64,000 bases of DNA from Desulfobulbaceae bacterium (lineage in GTDB: Bacteria > Desulfobacterota > Desulfobulbia > Desulfobulbales > Desulfocapsaceae): assembly GCA_026988015.1 (NCBI GenBank), contig JALSMA010000086.1, positions 17,972 through 81,971 of the forward strand, given 5' to 3'. Positions 26,828 through 35,457 of the stretch are shown one piece after another. The position numbers and the translations under genes are program-made. Positions within the stretch are counted from its first letter, which is position 1. The number at the start of each line of letters is the position of its first letter. The notes under the pieces were generated by a model. That model made no database searches. It was not told where the DNA came from and saw nothing but the letters and a program-made list of their open reading frames with translations.

Positions 26828-27880
26828 ATGCACAAACCATTCTATTTACCCCCTCTATTTCTCATGTTCCTCATAGTCGCACTCCTCCTTGGAAGTCGTG
26901 CCGACTACTCACACGCAGCCATCCCCATCCTCAACGACACGGCTAAATGGAAACCTGCTTTTTCGAAATCCACTGCAACCAGCTCAACTCCTGCAAAACC
27001 CAAAATATCAGGCAAGCGATCTCTTGCTACTCTGGGCCGTGTCAATGACATATCCCGATTCAAAAAACGGATCGGTCCTGTTGTCACAGCTGCAACCACC
27101 AGAAAACTCAACAGAAAAATCACATCCAAATCCGCCATTATTATCGACGCCGTAACCGGAAGAACTCTCTACTCCAGAAATCCTGACATCCAGCGGCAAC
27201 CGGCCTCCACAATTAAGGTGCTCACCGGGATGATTGCCCTGAAATCGCTCAACCGTTCGGAAAAAGTACCCGTGAGCCGTAAGGCCGCCCGGCAACCCCG
27301 CTCCAAGGTGTACCTGGACCAGAAAAAACGGTACCAAGCCAATGACCTGATCAACGCCGTACTCTTGGCCTCTGCAAATGACGCCAGCGTGGCTCTTGCT
27401 GAGAAAATAGCTGGTAATGAAAAAGATTTTGCCAAAATGATGACCCTTCGAGCCAAACTCTGGGGAGCCGGCAACACAGTCTGTAAAACAGCCACCGGAC
27501 TCACCGCGAAAGGCCAGAAATCCACCGCCAGAGATCTTGCAGCAATTTTTCGCCACGCCATGAACGACCCTGAGTTTTCTGCCAGGATGAAAAAAGTCAA
27601 GACCCGTACCACCGAAGGGAAACTCCTCCGGAACCACAACAAAGCCCTGTGGCAGGTCAAGGGAACCCTTGGTGGAAAAACCGGTTACACAAACGCTGCC
27701 AGGCAGACTTATGTCGGAAAATTCAAACGCGGCAAAGATGAAATCATTGTTGCCATCATGGGCAGTGAAACCATGTGGTCCGATATCAAACAACTGGTGA
27801 CCTATGGTTTCCAGAAAAAGATCGCCATGTCCAAAGAAACTGACTCAAGCAGCAGTACCGAGCTGGTTGCTGACCTGTAA
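26828..27880 (+). CDS. dacA: D-alanyl-D-alanine carboxypeptidase (S11 penicillin-binding protein)
   Basis: Trims the terminal D-Ala from peptidoglycan stems in the periplasm. Signal-anchor FYLPPLFLMFLIVALLLG, a Ser/Lys/Pro-rich linker to about residue 95, then the penicilloyl-serine transferase domain with SxxK (PASTIKVLTG), SxN (LLASANDAS) and KTG (GGKTGYTNAA). There is no C-terminal amphipathic domain as in E. coli DacA, so it is a short relative. The last 36 bases overlap the 3' end of convergent dnaE2. Confidence 0.92.
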   Translation: MHKPFYLPPLFLMFLIVALLLGSRADYSHAAIPILNDTAKWKPAFSKSTATSSTPAKPKISGKRSLATLGRVNDISRFKKRIGPVVTAATTRKLNRKITSKSAIIIDAVTGRTLYSRNPDIQRQPASTIKVLTGMIALKSLNRSEKVPVSRKAARQPRSKVYLDQKKRYQANDLINAVLLASANDASVALAEKIAGNEKDFAKMMTLRAKLWGAGNTVCKTATGLTAKGQKSTARDLAAIFRHAMNDPEFSARMKKVKTRTTEGKLLRNHNKALWQVKGTLGGKTGYTNAARQTYVGKFKRGKDEIIVAIMGSETMWSDIKQLVTYGFQKKIAMSKETDSSSSTELVADL

Positions 27881-30841
27881 AGGATATTCTCCCAGCATCT
27901 CCAGAGCCTCCACAGTCAGAGTGACCGCACCATACTCTTCTTCCACTTCTCCCTGCAGCATATAGACACATCCTTTGGATAAAACCGCAGCATAGCGTCG
28001 GTACATCTTTGGAAAAAATATTGCCTCCACCAACCCGGTTTCATCTTCAAAGGTCAGAAACTCCATCACCTCACCCGTTTTGGTCGAAACCATTTTCCCG
28101 GTAAGAAGCCACCCGCCAAAGCGTATTCGTTTCCCTGCATACTGCTTCATGTCACAAGCCTTGACCCGCCCCCATAATTTCCTGCCAAAATTGAGAACAG
28201 GGTGCTCTCCACAGAGAAAACCCAACGCACCGTACTCCTGCTGCTGTAATTCCTGCCAGGTAAAATCAGTCAGTTCCGGGGCATCCGGTACCTGCACCTC
28301 AAAAAGGGAGCTCTGTATTGCTTTTTTTGCAAGAGCTCTGCACTGGGCAATCTCCCAAAAAAGACGACTCCTGTTGCCATGCCCCGCAAGAGTATCCATG
28401 GCCCCTGCCTGAATCAGCGTTCTGCACTCATCCTTGTGCGGTTGAACCCGATGCCAGAAATCAGCACTTGAAATAAACGACCCTTCTTCTGTTCTACATG
28501 CCACGATCCTTTCCATGGTCGCTGCAGACAGTTGCTTTACAGCCATCAACCCCACCCGAATTGTTTTTTCTTCTCCACCACTGTATTCTGATCCCCAGCG
28601 TATGTTACTGCTGTTGACACAAGGGGGAAGGACGGTGACTCCCAGTCTTTTGGTCTCTGAGACGTAGGCGAAAGTCGAATAATACCCACCCTGATTAGAG
28701 AGTACAGCTGCCATAAATTCCGCCGGATAGTGATTCTTCAGATAGGCTGCCTGATAAGACACTCTGGCATAGGATGCAGAGTGCGGTTTGCAGAAGGAAT
28801 AGCCATCAAAACTCATCATCATCTGCCACAATTTTTCACAAACCTCCGCGACCACGCCATGTTCAGCACAGCCCCTGCTGAACTCCAAATAGTAGTCCTG
28901 CAAACGCAGCACCTTATCTTTTTTGGACATCACCTTGCGCAGCCCATCAGCTTTGGAATGACTGAAACCAGCAAGGGCGACAGCCACCCGTGACACATCT
29001 TCCTGGTACACCATCAGCCCAAAGGTCTCATCAAGCACTGTGGCCAGTTTCGGATGGATATGCTCCCAGGCCCCCCCATGCAATCTACGAATATATTCAC
29101 GCACAAAGTCATTGGCCGCCGGACGGATAATTGAAGACTGCAGCACGAGTTGCTCAAACTCTCCGCTTGCTGCACGCTGCTGCAACAGCCGCATTGCCGG
29201 ACTTTCTATATAAAAACAACCGATGGTCCTGCCAGCTGCCACCATCTTTTTTGTCTCCGGATCCTCCTCCGGCTGCCAGTACTCCTCATCAAAACAGCGC
29301 CCCCTGCCTGCCAGAGAATCAATACAGTCTCTTATAACCCCAAGGCTGCGATTGCCAAGCAGGTCAATTTTGACAAGACCGCCATCCTCCGCACCATCTT
29401 TATCCCACTGAATAATTGGCACACCCTTTGACGAAGGCTCAATCGGCACATAGTTGCTGACCAGCTCAGGAGTTATGATAACTCCTCCGGGGTGAACCGA
29501 AAGGTGGCGTGGAATCCCGATCAACCTTGCCGCAAGCTCTAATATTTCAGGCCAGGGATGCACCATCCCCCCCTTGTCACCGCTGGAAAATCTCACCTGT
29601 TTTACCCCCCTCGCGATCTCCTCTGTTCCCAGCCCGAAAGCCCGTGCCGTTTCCCGGATAGCCATGCGCGGCTGAAACCGGATGACGGTTGCCACCATGG
29701 CTGCGCGACACCCATATCTCCCGAGCACTTCAGCCAGTATCCCATCCCTCTCATCCCAGGCAAAATCAATATCAATATCAGGAGGATCACTGCGACCTGG
29801 GTTAAGAAACCGTTCAAAGTAGAGATTGTGTTTCAAGGGACACACATTTGTAATCTCCAGACAATAAGCAACAAGAGATGCCGCCCCTGAGCCGCGTCCA
29901 CAGATTTTAGAAGAGGAATCACTCTTCTTAACAGCCCGGTTAACGATATCACGAACCACCAGAAAATATGAGGAAAACCCCATGGACTCAATGACCTGCA
30001 GTTCCTTTTCCAGTCGTTCAACCACCGCCTCTGAAAGATCAGTTCCATAACGTATGCAGGCACCTCTGTAGGAGGCCTGGTACAAAGCGGATTGCGCAGT
30101 TTCTCCTCCCACCGCCCAAGGTGGCATCACCATTCCAAAATCGGGCCCCCGAAAATGGCAGGATCGGACTAGTTTTTCGGTTGCAGCGATAACTTCCGGC
30201 CATACCGCAAAACGGGACAAATACGCCTGCTCCGACTCCATCCAGAAGGGATTTTCATTGTGCCTCACCCCGTTTCGTTCCAGTATCTTCTTCTCCCGTA
30301 TTGCTGCCATGAGCTCCAGTACCTCCCTTTCGTTCTGCCGCGCCATATAAATCTGCGGCAGCAGTACAGCAGGTACGGAATGTTTCCGGGCCCATTTTCT
30401 AAGAGCAGTAGCCCCTGCCTCCGGCCGGGGGCCGACATTTGCAGCCAGCCGGATATCATGCCGGTTCAAGCGGGTAAGGAGGCTCAGGGAGGAACTGATA
30501 ATAACGAGCCCTCTGGAATATCGCACAATATCCCCTTCAAAAGAAAAATGGCCTCCTTTCCTGCTGGTTATCAAATTGGATAAATTAGCATACCCTCTCA
30601 CATCAAGAGTCAGACAGACCACAGTTACAGGGGATGTGGGATCAGTTATTTCAGCCGCCACACAAGGTGTTATCCCATACCGTTTACATGCGGCCAGAAA
30701 AGGCCATAGTCCCGCAAGGGAGTCGAGATCGGCCAGCACAAGACTGCCATACCCAAGATCCCGGGCACACCTGCAGAGTTCATCCGGTGAGCTGCAACCC
30801 TTCATTAGGGAATAGTAGGAACGAACAAAAAGTGGCAACAC
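27845..30841 (-). CDS. dnaE2: Error-prone DNA polymerase III alpha subunit (DnaE2/ImuC)
   Basis: 998-residue C-family polymerase, shorter than replicative DnaE (about 1160). The catalytic aspartates are in PPDIDIDFAWDERD, and CGRGSGAASLVAYCL and SVHPGGVII match the family. The C-terminus has an OB-fold (RIRFGGWLLTGKMVSTKTGEV). The PHP domain starts LFVRSYYSLMKG with Arg where active PHP domains have the metal His, so proofreading by that domain is doubtful. Third downstream gene of the lexA-DUF72-imuB-dnaE2 cassette, 3 bases after imuB: translesion synthesis during SOS. Confidence 0.94.
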   Translation of the reverse strand: MLPLFVRSYYSLMKGCSSPDELCRCARDLGYGSLVLADLDSLAGLWPFLAACKRYGITPCVAAEITDPTSPVTVVCLTLDVRGYANLSNLITSRKGGHFSFEGDIVRYSRGLVIISSSLSLLTRLNRHDIRLAANVGPRPEAGATALRKWARKHSVPAVLLPQIYMARQNEREVLELMAAIREKKILERNGVRHNENPFWMESEQAYLSRFAVWPEVIAATEKLVRSCHFRGPDFGMVMPPWAVGGETAQSALYQASYRGACIRYGTDLSEAVVERLEKELQVIESMGFSSYFLVVRDIVNRAVKKSDSSSKICGRGSGAASLVAYCLEITNVCPLKHNLYFERFLNPGRSDPPDIDIDFAWDERDGILAEVLGRYGCRAAMVATVIRFQPRMAIRETARAFGLGTEEIARGVKQVRFSSGDKGGMVHPWPEILELAARLIGIPRHLSVHPGGVIITPELVSNYVPIEPSSKGVPIIQWDKDGAEDGGLVKIDLLGNRSLGVIRDCIDSLAGRGRCFDEEYWQPEEDPETKKMVAAGRTIGCFYIESPAMRLLQQRAASGEFEQLVLQSSIIRPAANDFVREYIRRLHGGAWEHIHPKLATVLDETFGLMVYQEDVSRVAVALAGFSHSKADGLRKVMSKKDKVLRLQDYYLEFSRGCAEHGVVAEVCEKLWQMMMSFDGYSFCKPHSASYARVSYQAAYLKNHYPAEFMAAVLSNQGGYYSTFAYVSETKRLGVTVLPPCVNSSNIRWGSEYSGGEEKTIRVGLMAVKQLSAATMERIVACRTEEGSFISSADFWHRVQPHKDECRTLIQAGAMDTLAGHGNRSRLFWEIAQCRALAKKAIQSSLFEVQVPDAPELTDFTWQELQQQEYGALGFLCGEHPVLNFGRKLWGRVKACDMKQYAGKRIRFGGWLLTGKMVSTKTGEVMEFLTFEDETGLVEAIFFPKMYRRYAAVLSKGCVYMLQGEVEEEYGAVTLTVEALEMLGEYPLQVSNQLGTAA

Positions 30842-30844
30842 TTT

Positions 30845-32029
30845 TTAAACCCTGACTTCGCAAGCATTTCCCAGCACAATGGAACCATCACCAAAACGGG
30901 AACAGATCTGGTCCATTGCAGTTATTATTTTCTCCTGCTGCTCCTCCCGCAGACTTTTCAGCACAAAGAGTGCCTGTTGCGGAGAACGGGGCAGTAGATG
31001 CTCACAAATGAGCACGCAGCTACGTACCCGAACCCGGCGTCCCCAGACCTGTCCCAAAGCCCCAAATGCCATATTGCGAAGCACAAAATCATTATCACTC
31101 CCCCCTTTCCTACCCACCTGTCTTTGACTCTTCTTTCCATCAGCATGGACCAGAACCAACTTCAGACGCCGCCCAAGCATGTTGCGGCGACGCAGGGATC
31201 TCCCGACACCATGAACCAGCATCGCCACAGCTGCCTCTACCTCTGTATAACTTGCAGTATCCTCCTCAAAGATATGTTCCACTGAAAAGGAATCACCTTT
31301 CTCCGGCACAGGACGTACTGCAGTATGGTCTCTGCCCCGGCTGGCCTCATACAGATAGCTGCCACGTTTTCGGAAAGGAACAAGGAGCTGTCTGCGGCTG
31401 AGCTCTGCCAGCTGGCCGATCCGGTGCAAATTAAAATCCTGGAGAATTTTAATCTCTTCAGCGGTGAGTCCGGGCAGCATGGAAAGAGGCAGAGGAGCCA
31501 GAAAGACATGTTCCTCACCCGCTCCCACAATATACTCGCCAAAGGGACGTACCATCCTCGAAGCGACCTTGGCCACCAGCTTGCTGGAGGCGATACTCCA
31601 GACCGGATCAAGCCCAAGATCTGCAGCCAGCTGTTTACGAAGGCGCCAGGCAATATCTGGAGCCGGCCCGAAAAGCCTATGGGTCCCGGTGACATCCAGG
31701 AAAAGATGTCCGTCCTCTTCCCCCTTTTCAACTAATGGTGTGTAATGAATAACCCCCTTCACCAGAGCAGCCATGGCCCTGCGATACCGATCCGGCCTGG
31801 GCGGTATAATCCGTGCCGCCCGGCAATACCTGTTTGCCTGCTGCAGTGACATCCCCTTGCGTACTCCGTCCTGGTAGGCCTCTTCGCTCATATCATAGAC
31901 CACAGCTCTGCTTTTTCCGGCGATGCCCGATGCCACAATCAAAGGGGAGTGGCGCAGACTGCTGTCGCCAATTCGTTCAACAGCAACTGCAAAATCAGTA
32001 ACATTAAGATGAATAATTGCCCGATCCAT
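30845..32029 (-). CDS. imuB: ImuB-type inactive Y-family polymerase homologue
   Basis: 394-residue relative of DinB/UmuC. The N-terminal motif reads IIHLNVTDFAVAVE instead of H-x-D-M-D-x-F-F-A-x-V-E, so the first catalytic Asp is Asn9 and the second is lost; the later Asp-Glu pair is Gly-His in EEDGHLFLDVT. All three metal-binding carboxylates are thus missing, as in ImuB, which acts as a beta-clamp adaptor for DnaE2 rather than as a polymerase. The helix-hairpin-helix region (LPGLTAEEIKILQDFNLHRI) and little-finger domain follow. Three bases separate it from the DUF72 gene and from dnaE2. Confidence 0.9.
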   Translation of the reverse strand: MDRAIIHLNVTDFAVAVERIGDSSLRHSPLIVASGIAGKSRAVVYDMSEEAYQDGVRKGMSLQQANRYCRAARIIPPRPDRYRRAMAALVKGVIHYTPLVEKGEEDGHLFLDVTGTHRLFGPAPDIAWRLRKQLAADLGLDPVWSIASSKLVAKVASRMVRPFGEYIVGAGEEHVFLAPLPLSMLPGLTAEEIKILQDFNLHRIGQLAELSRRQLLVPFRKRGSYLYEASRGRDHTAVRPVPEKGDSFSVEHIFEEDTASYTEVEAAVAMLVHGVGRSLRRRNMLGRRLKLVLVHADGKKSQRQVGRKGGSDNDFVLRNMAFGALGQVWGRRVRVRSCVLICEHLLPRSPQQALFVLKSLREEQQEKIITAMDQICSRFGDGSIVLGNACEVRV

Positions 32030-32032
32030 AGA

Positions 32033-32827
32033 TTACTGCAGCAACATTTCCTGAAAAAACTTACCATTTGCCGGAGCCTGAGCCCGAACATGATTATTAA
32101 AAAACACCACGCCACGATCAGCGTTTCTGCGTAACGGATTGAGATATTGCTCGTTCCACTGCTGCAACTCCTCATCAGTGTAACAGTAATCAAATTTTTT
32201 CTGGATATTTTCAGACTGCCAGCCCTGCTTATTACGACCATGAAAACGAACAAAAAAAAGATCGGGATTGGTCACCACATCCAGACAGGGAAAGAGGCCA
32301 CGAACAGGAGGCGCATCTACGGTAACCAAGGTAACATGGCGTTTTTCAAGTTCTGCAAACACCGAATCACGAACCCAGGATACGTGACGAAACTCAACAG
32401 CCAGGGGAAAACCATGCAGACTGTCAAGGAGATGGGCAAGGTAGTAACGATTGTTCCTGCTCCAGTCAAAACTACTAGGTAACTGGATCAGGATAACAGT
32501 CAGTTGTCTCTGCAGCGGCCGAATTCCTTCCCGGTACTTCTTCACCTCCTGCTGCCAGTTACGATCCCGCTCATGGGTCAGGGTTCTGGTAAGTTTTGCA
32601 GCAAAGAGAAATTCTTCAGGAGCTTTGGATATCATACGGCTGATAGCCTCTGCCCGAACCATCTGGTACCAGGTGTAGTTCAGCTCGACAATGGGAAAAG
32701 ACCGGGCGTAGATGTTCAGCATTTCCGGGGTTCTCGTACCTTGCGGATAAAAACCGCTGTCCACCCATTCGGTGTAGGAATAACCGCTGGTGCCGACAAG
32801 AACCGGACAGAGTGTCTCACTTGTCAT
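32033..32827 (-). CDS. DUF72 (YecE-like) TIM-barrel protein
   Basis: 264-residue DUF72 protein: N-terminal VGTSGYSYTEWVDSGFYP, ELNYTWYQM, LPSSFDWSRNN, LAVEFRHVSWV and VVFFNNHVRAQAPANGKFF are all family blocks. Biochemical function is not established for the family. It overlaps the end of lexA by 11 bases and precedes imuB by 3, occupying the position that imuA (recA-like) has in many mutasome cassettes. That makes a DNA-damage role likely by association only. Confidence 0.9.
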   Translation of the reverse strand: MTSETLCPVLVGTSGYSYTEWVDSGFYPQGTRTPEMLNIYARSFPIVELNYTWYQMVRAEAISRMISKAPEEFLFAAKLTRTLTHERDRNWQQEVKKYREGIRPLQRQLTVILIQLPSSFDWSRNNRYYLAHLLDSLHGFPLAVEFRHVSWVRDSVFAELEKRHVTLVTVDAPPVRGLFPCLDVVTNPDLFFVRFHGRNKQGWQSENIQKKFDYCYTDEELQQWNEQYLNPLRRNADRGVVFFNNHVRAQAPANGKFFQEMLLQ

Positions 32828-33434
32828 AACTTCTGATCACCCCCAGCACCTTTCCCTGCACCAGAACATCAGAGAATGGATAACGGGTGGGGCTGAATGT
32901 TTTATTTTCAGGGCGCAGCTCAATGTGATCCGCCCCTGAAAAGAACCGTTTTACCGTTGCCTCTTCACCCTGAATGAGGACTGCCACGATCTCTCCGTTC
33001 TCCGCGTACTGCCGAGGCTCACAAACCACAAGATCCCCATCAAGAATTCCGGCCTCCTCCATGGAACTTCCCTGAATACGCAGACAAAAAAGATTACTTC
33101 CAGGAAAAAGTGCCGCATCCACCACCACTGAACCATCATACTCCTGCTGGGCATACATGGGTACCCCTGCGGTAATTCTCCCCACCACTGGCAGCTCCCT
33201 GCCTCGAAGTACCTCTCGCGACTCCTGTGGCGGCAGGATCCGGATGGATCTGCTGTAACGCCCCTCCCGTTCAATGACACCCTTACGCTCAAGCTGTGTG
33301 ATCAGTTGCGCCACAGCATTATGGCTCACCCCTAGATCTTCTGCCGCCTGCCGCAGGCTCGGCGCCCGCCCCTCATCTTCCAGTTGCCGCTGGAGATAGT
33401 CAAATAAATGCTGCTGTTTTTTTGTCAGATCCAT
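32817..33434 (-). CDS. lexA: LexA repressor
   Basis: 205-residue SOS repressor. Winged HTH: GRAPSLRQAAEDLGVSHNAV..QLERKGVIE. Peptidase domain: Ala-Gly cleavage site in RITAGVPMY, catalytic Ser in IQGSSMEEAGILDGD and Lys in EEATVKRFF. Start ATG at 33434 directly follows a GGGGGGG ribosome binding site; an upstream ATG at 33500 would place the operators inside the coding region. First gene of the cassette, preceded by two AATGTACATT palindromes that are candidate autoregulatory operators. Confidence 0.95.
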   Translation of the reverse strand: MDLTKKQQHLFDYLQRQLEDEGRAPSLRQAAEDLGVSHNAVAQLITQLERKGVIEREGRYSRSIRILPPQESREVLRGRELPVVGRITAGVPMYAQQEYDGSVVVDAALFPGSNLFCLRIQGSSMEEAGILDGDLVVCEPRQYAENGEIVAVLIQGEEATVKRFFSGADHIELRPENKTFSPTRYPFSDVLVQGKVLGVIRSYDK

Positions 33435-33444
33435 GCCCCCCCGT

Positions 33445-33454
33445 AATGTACATT
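33445..33454. promoter_or_regulatory. Candidate LexA operator, proximal
   Basis: Perfect palindrome AATGTACATT, 10 bases upstream of the lexA start codon. A second copy lies 47 bp further upstream, centre to centre. Confidence 0.55.
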
Positions 33455-33490
33455 TACATTCACTAATTATCACACCATCACCACAAATGT

Positions 33491-33502
33491 CAATGTACAT
33501 TG
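33491..33502. promoter_or_regulatory. Candidate LexA operator, distal
   Basis: Perfect 12-bp palindrome CAATGTACATTG about 57 bases upstream of lexA. Its core is identical to the proximal site; I did not notice this core elsewhere in the window. Confidence 0.55.
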
Positions 33503-33511
33503 CTCATGGAC

Positions 33512-33546
33512 AAAAAAAAACCCGAAGGAGATTGCTCTCTTTCGGG
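33512..33546 (-). terminator. Rho-independent terminator of the DUF1566 gene
   Basis: Minus strand: CCCGAAAGAG, loop, CTCCTTCGGG with one mismatch, then nine T. Insulates lexA from the upstream gene. Confidence 0.85.
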
Positions 33547-33571
33547 CAGGAGGAGGGAGAAAAAATAAAAA

Positions 33572-34510
33572 CTATAGACTGCGACAGAGCCGGGCAAAGC
33601 CTCCGGGAATAGTACCGGAAGACCAGAAGGCACGACCATGTTTATAGTCCACAAACCAGTAACCACCCGGTTTTCGCTGAGCTGCCACAAAGATAAAAGG
33701 CTGCTCTTTTGAAAAACAGAGGTTCAGGTGAATATCCTTACTGTTGGATTCTTTTTCCATCAGAGACATGGCCTCTTCCATGGTGGGCATCCGCCAGTCA
33801 TGGAAACCTGCAAAACCGTCCTTGTTCAGCTGCTCGATCCTGCGCTGCATGCTGCGAACCGATGTGATATCAAGCCCACCACGCTGCCACATCAGCCCGG
33901 TACGCTGATCAACAATCACCCGGCCATCACCGGGGTCAACCAGAGCATTTTCAAAGGCTCCCTCTGTATTATAATCGCCATCATAAAAACCCCATTTTTG
34001 CATGACAGCGGTAATTTCACCATCATTAATAAAACTATGTTCACTGGGCAGGGTTATTTTTTCACCCGTAAATTCCGAGTCCGCCATAGCTGGCAGAGGC
34101 CCCCCCATATCCTCCACCTCATTTGCATCATAAAGAGGAATCACTGCCGAGCTGTCTTCTCCAAGAAGAACATTGGCCTGCAGCCACTCTTTAACCTCTT
34201 CATTAATAGCATAACTTTTTTCAAAGAGAGAAGAAGTACCCTGTTTTGTTACACAGGTCTGAAGCATCTGCTTCGGAGCCCTGATCTCAGCCAGGACCTT
34301 GGCGTGCTTAACTCCCCGCTCCATGAGACAAAGTTTCACCTCATCATCCCAGTTATCAATAAAAAAATAGTAAATCCGTTCGTCATTATTACGTACCCGC
34401 TCACGTCCTCCCCAGGACTCAAAAGTCCCAAAGGTCATATCCGGTGTCATTTCCCAATCGATTTCGGGGGTAACATCACCACCGATCGCCAACTTCTGAA
34501 ACATACCCAT
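33572..34510 (-). CDS. DUF1566 (Lcl C-terminal) domain protein
   Basis: 312 residues, no signal peptide seen. The C-terminal third is a DUF1566 domain: VIVDQRTGLMWQRGGLD, FHDWRMPTMEEAMSLM, then GYWFVDYKHGRAFW and FARLCRSL. This fold is related to formylglycine-sulfatase-like/C-type-lectin-like modules and its function is not known. The N-terminal half (WGGRERVRNNDERIYYFFI, then LCLMERGVKHAKVLAE) matches nothing I recognise. ATG at 34510 follows AAGGAGTCCTT; it stands alone between two other units. Confidence 0.75.
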   Translation of the reverse strand: MGMFQKLAIGGDVTPEIDWEMTPDMTFGTFESWGGRERVRNNDERIYYFFIDNWDDEVKLCLMERGVKHAKVLAEIRAPKQMLQTCVTKQGTSSLFEKSYAINEEVKEWLQANVLLGEDSSAVIPLYDANEVEDMGGPLPAMADSEFTGEKITLPSEHSFINDGEITAVMQKWGFYDGDYNTEGAFENALVDPGDGRVIVDQRTGLMWQRGGLDITSVRSMQRRIEQLNKDGFAGFHDWRMPTMEEAMSLMEKESNSKDIHLNLCFSKEQPFIFVAAQRKPGGYWFVDYKHGRAFWSSGTIPGGFARLCRSL

Positions 34511-34736
34511 AAAGGACTCCTTTGCTATGGTTTCAATGCCATACACCTAAACCCGACAGTGCAGCATTCTCAAAAAAAAACAATTCCACTTTTTCGCATA
34601 CTGGTACATTGTCGAAGATACGAACCATTATTAATTATAATTACCATTACTAAAATATTCAAGCAAAAAAATACACCGGCTGGAGGCGAGTTATTCCTGC
34701 AAAGATTTAAATGGTAATCAGAATCTATTATCCCTG

Positions 34737-34765
34737 TTGGCAGTACTTTTTCATTATGGTATGCT
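34737..34765 (+). promoter_or_regulatory. Sigma-70 type promoter for the SGNH hydrolase gene
   Basis: TTGGCA (34737-34742), 17-base spacer, TATGCT (34760-34765). It lies inside the upstream extension of the hydrolase frame, which supports the internal start at 34864. Confidence 0.6.
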
Positions 34766-34863
34766 TGTCAAGACAACAAAGAATACTTATTATCTTCAGA
34801 GCGTTTGGGATTTGGTTTCCCCGGCGCACAACAATCTTCATCAGAAATGATTCTTTTTTTATA

Positions 34864-35385
34864 ATGACTCAAAGTAATTTTCTTTTTCTTGGCGATTCGC
34901 TCATAGCTGATTTTGACTGGCAGACGAGAATGGGTAATTTCAATATACTCAACTATGGAATGCCCGGTGAGACAGCTCAGGGCCTCCGCAACAGGCTTCC
35001 CGCCATTGCTGAAGAAGTCCATGCCCCGGAACTTATCCTGGTGATGATTGGAACAAACAACCTGATCATTGAAGACTACAGCTTTCTCGAACCTCTGCGT
35101 CAGATCAATATCCAACTAACATCCCGCTACCCCACAGCAGAGGTCATAACAAACAGCCTTCTTCCCTGCCAACTGCCCTGGCTCAACATGGAGACCCTGC
35201 AGCGAATGAACACAGCCATTGAAACAATGACCCGACAGACCGGGTCCTGCTATCTTGATATGTTCTCAAAATTTAACCCGGATTCTGATTTTTTCCAAAG
35301 TGATGGTATCCACCTTCAGCCTAAGGCTTACGACCTCTGGTCAAAATCAATACTTGAATTTGTTGCTTTTTTGATCGAAGATTAA
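34864..35385 (+). CDS. SGNH/GDSL-family esterase
   Basis: 173-residue SGNH hydrolase. Block I FLFLGDSLIADFDW has the nucleophile Ser, block II Gly is in GMPGETAQG, block III is MIGTNNLI and block V SDGIHLQPKAYD supplies Asp and His. Cytoplasmic by absence of a signal peptide; likely an acyl-esterase or thioesterase with unknown substrate. ATG at 34864 begins just before block I as is usual; the ribosome binding site is weak. The 352-base gap before it contains a promoter and no other gene. Confidence 0.85.
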   Translation: MTQSNFLFLGDSLIADFDWQTRMGNFNILNYGMPGETAQGLRNRLPAIAEEVHAPELILVMIGTNNLIIEDYSFLEPLRQINIQLTSRYPTAEVITNSLLPCQLPWLNMETLQRMNTAIETMTRQTGSCYLDMFSKFNPDSDFFQSDGIHLQPKAYDLWSKSILEFVAFLIED

Positions 35386-35457
35386 CGTTAATCTGTTGAT
35401 AAATCTTGCGTCATATGTCATATATTTCATCAACTACCACAAAAAAAGGATAGAAAC

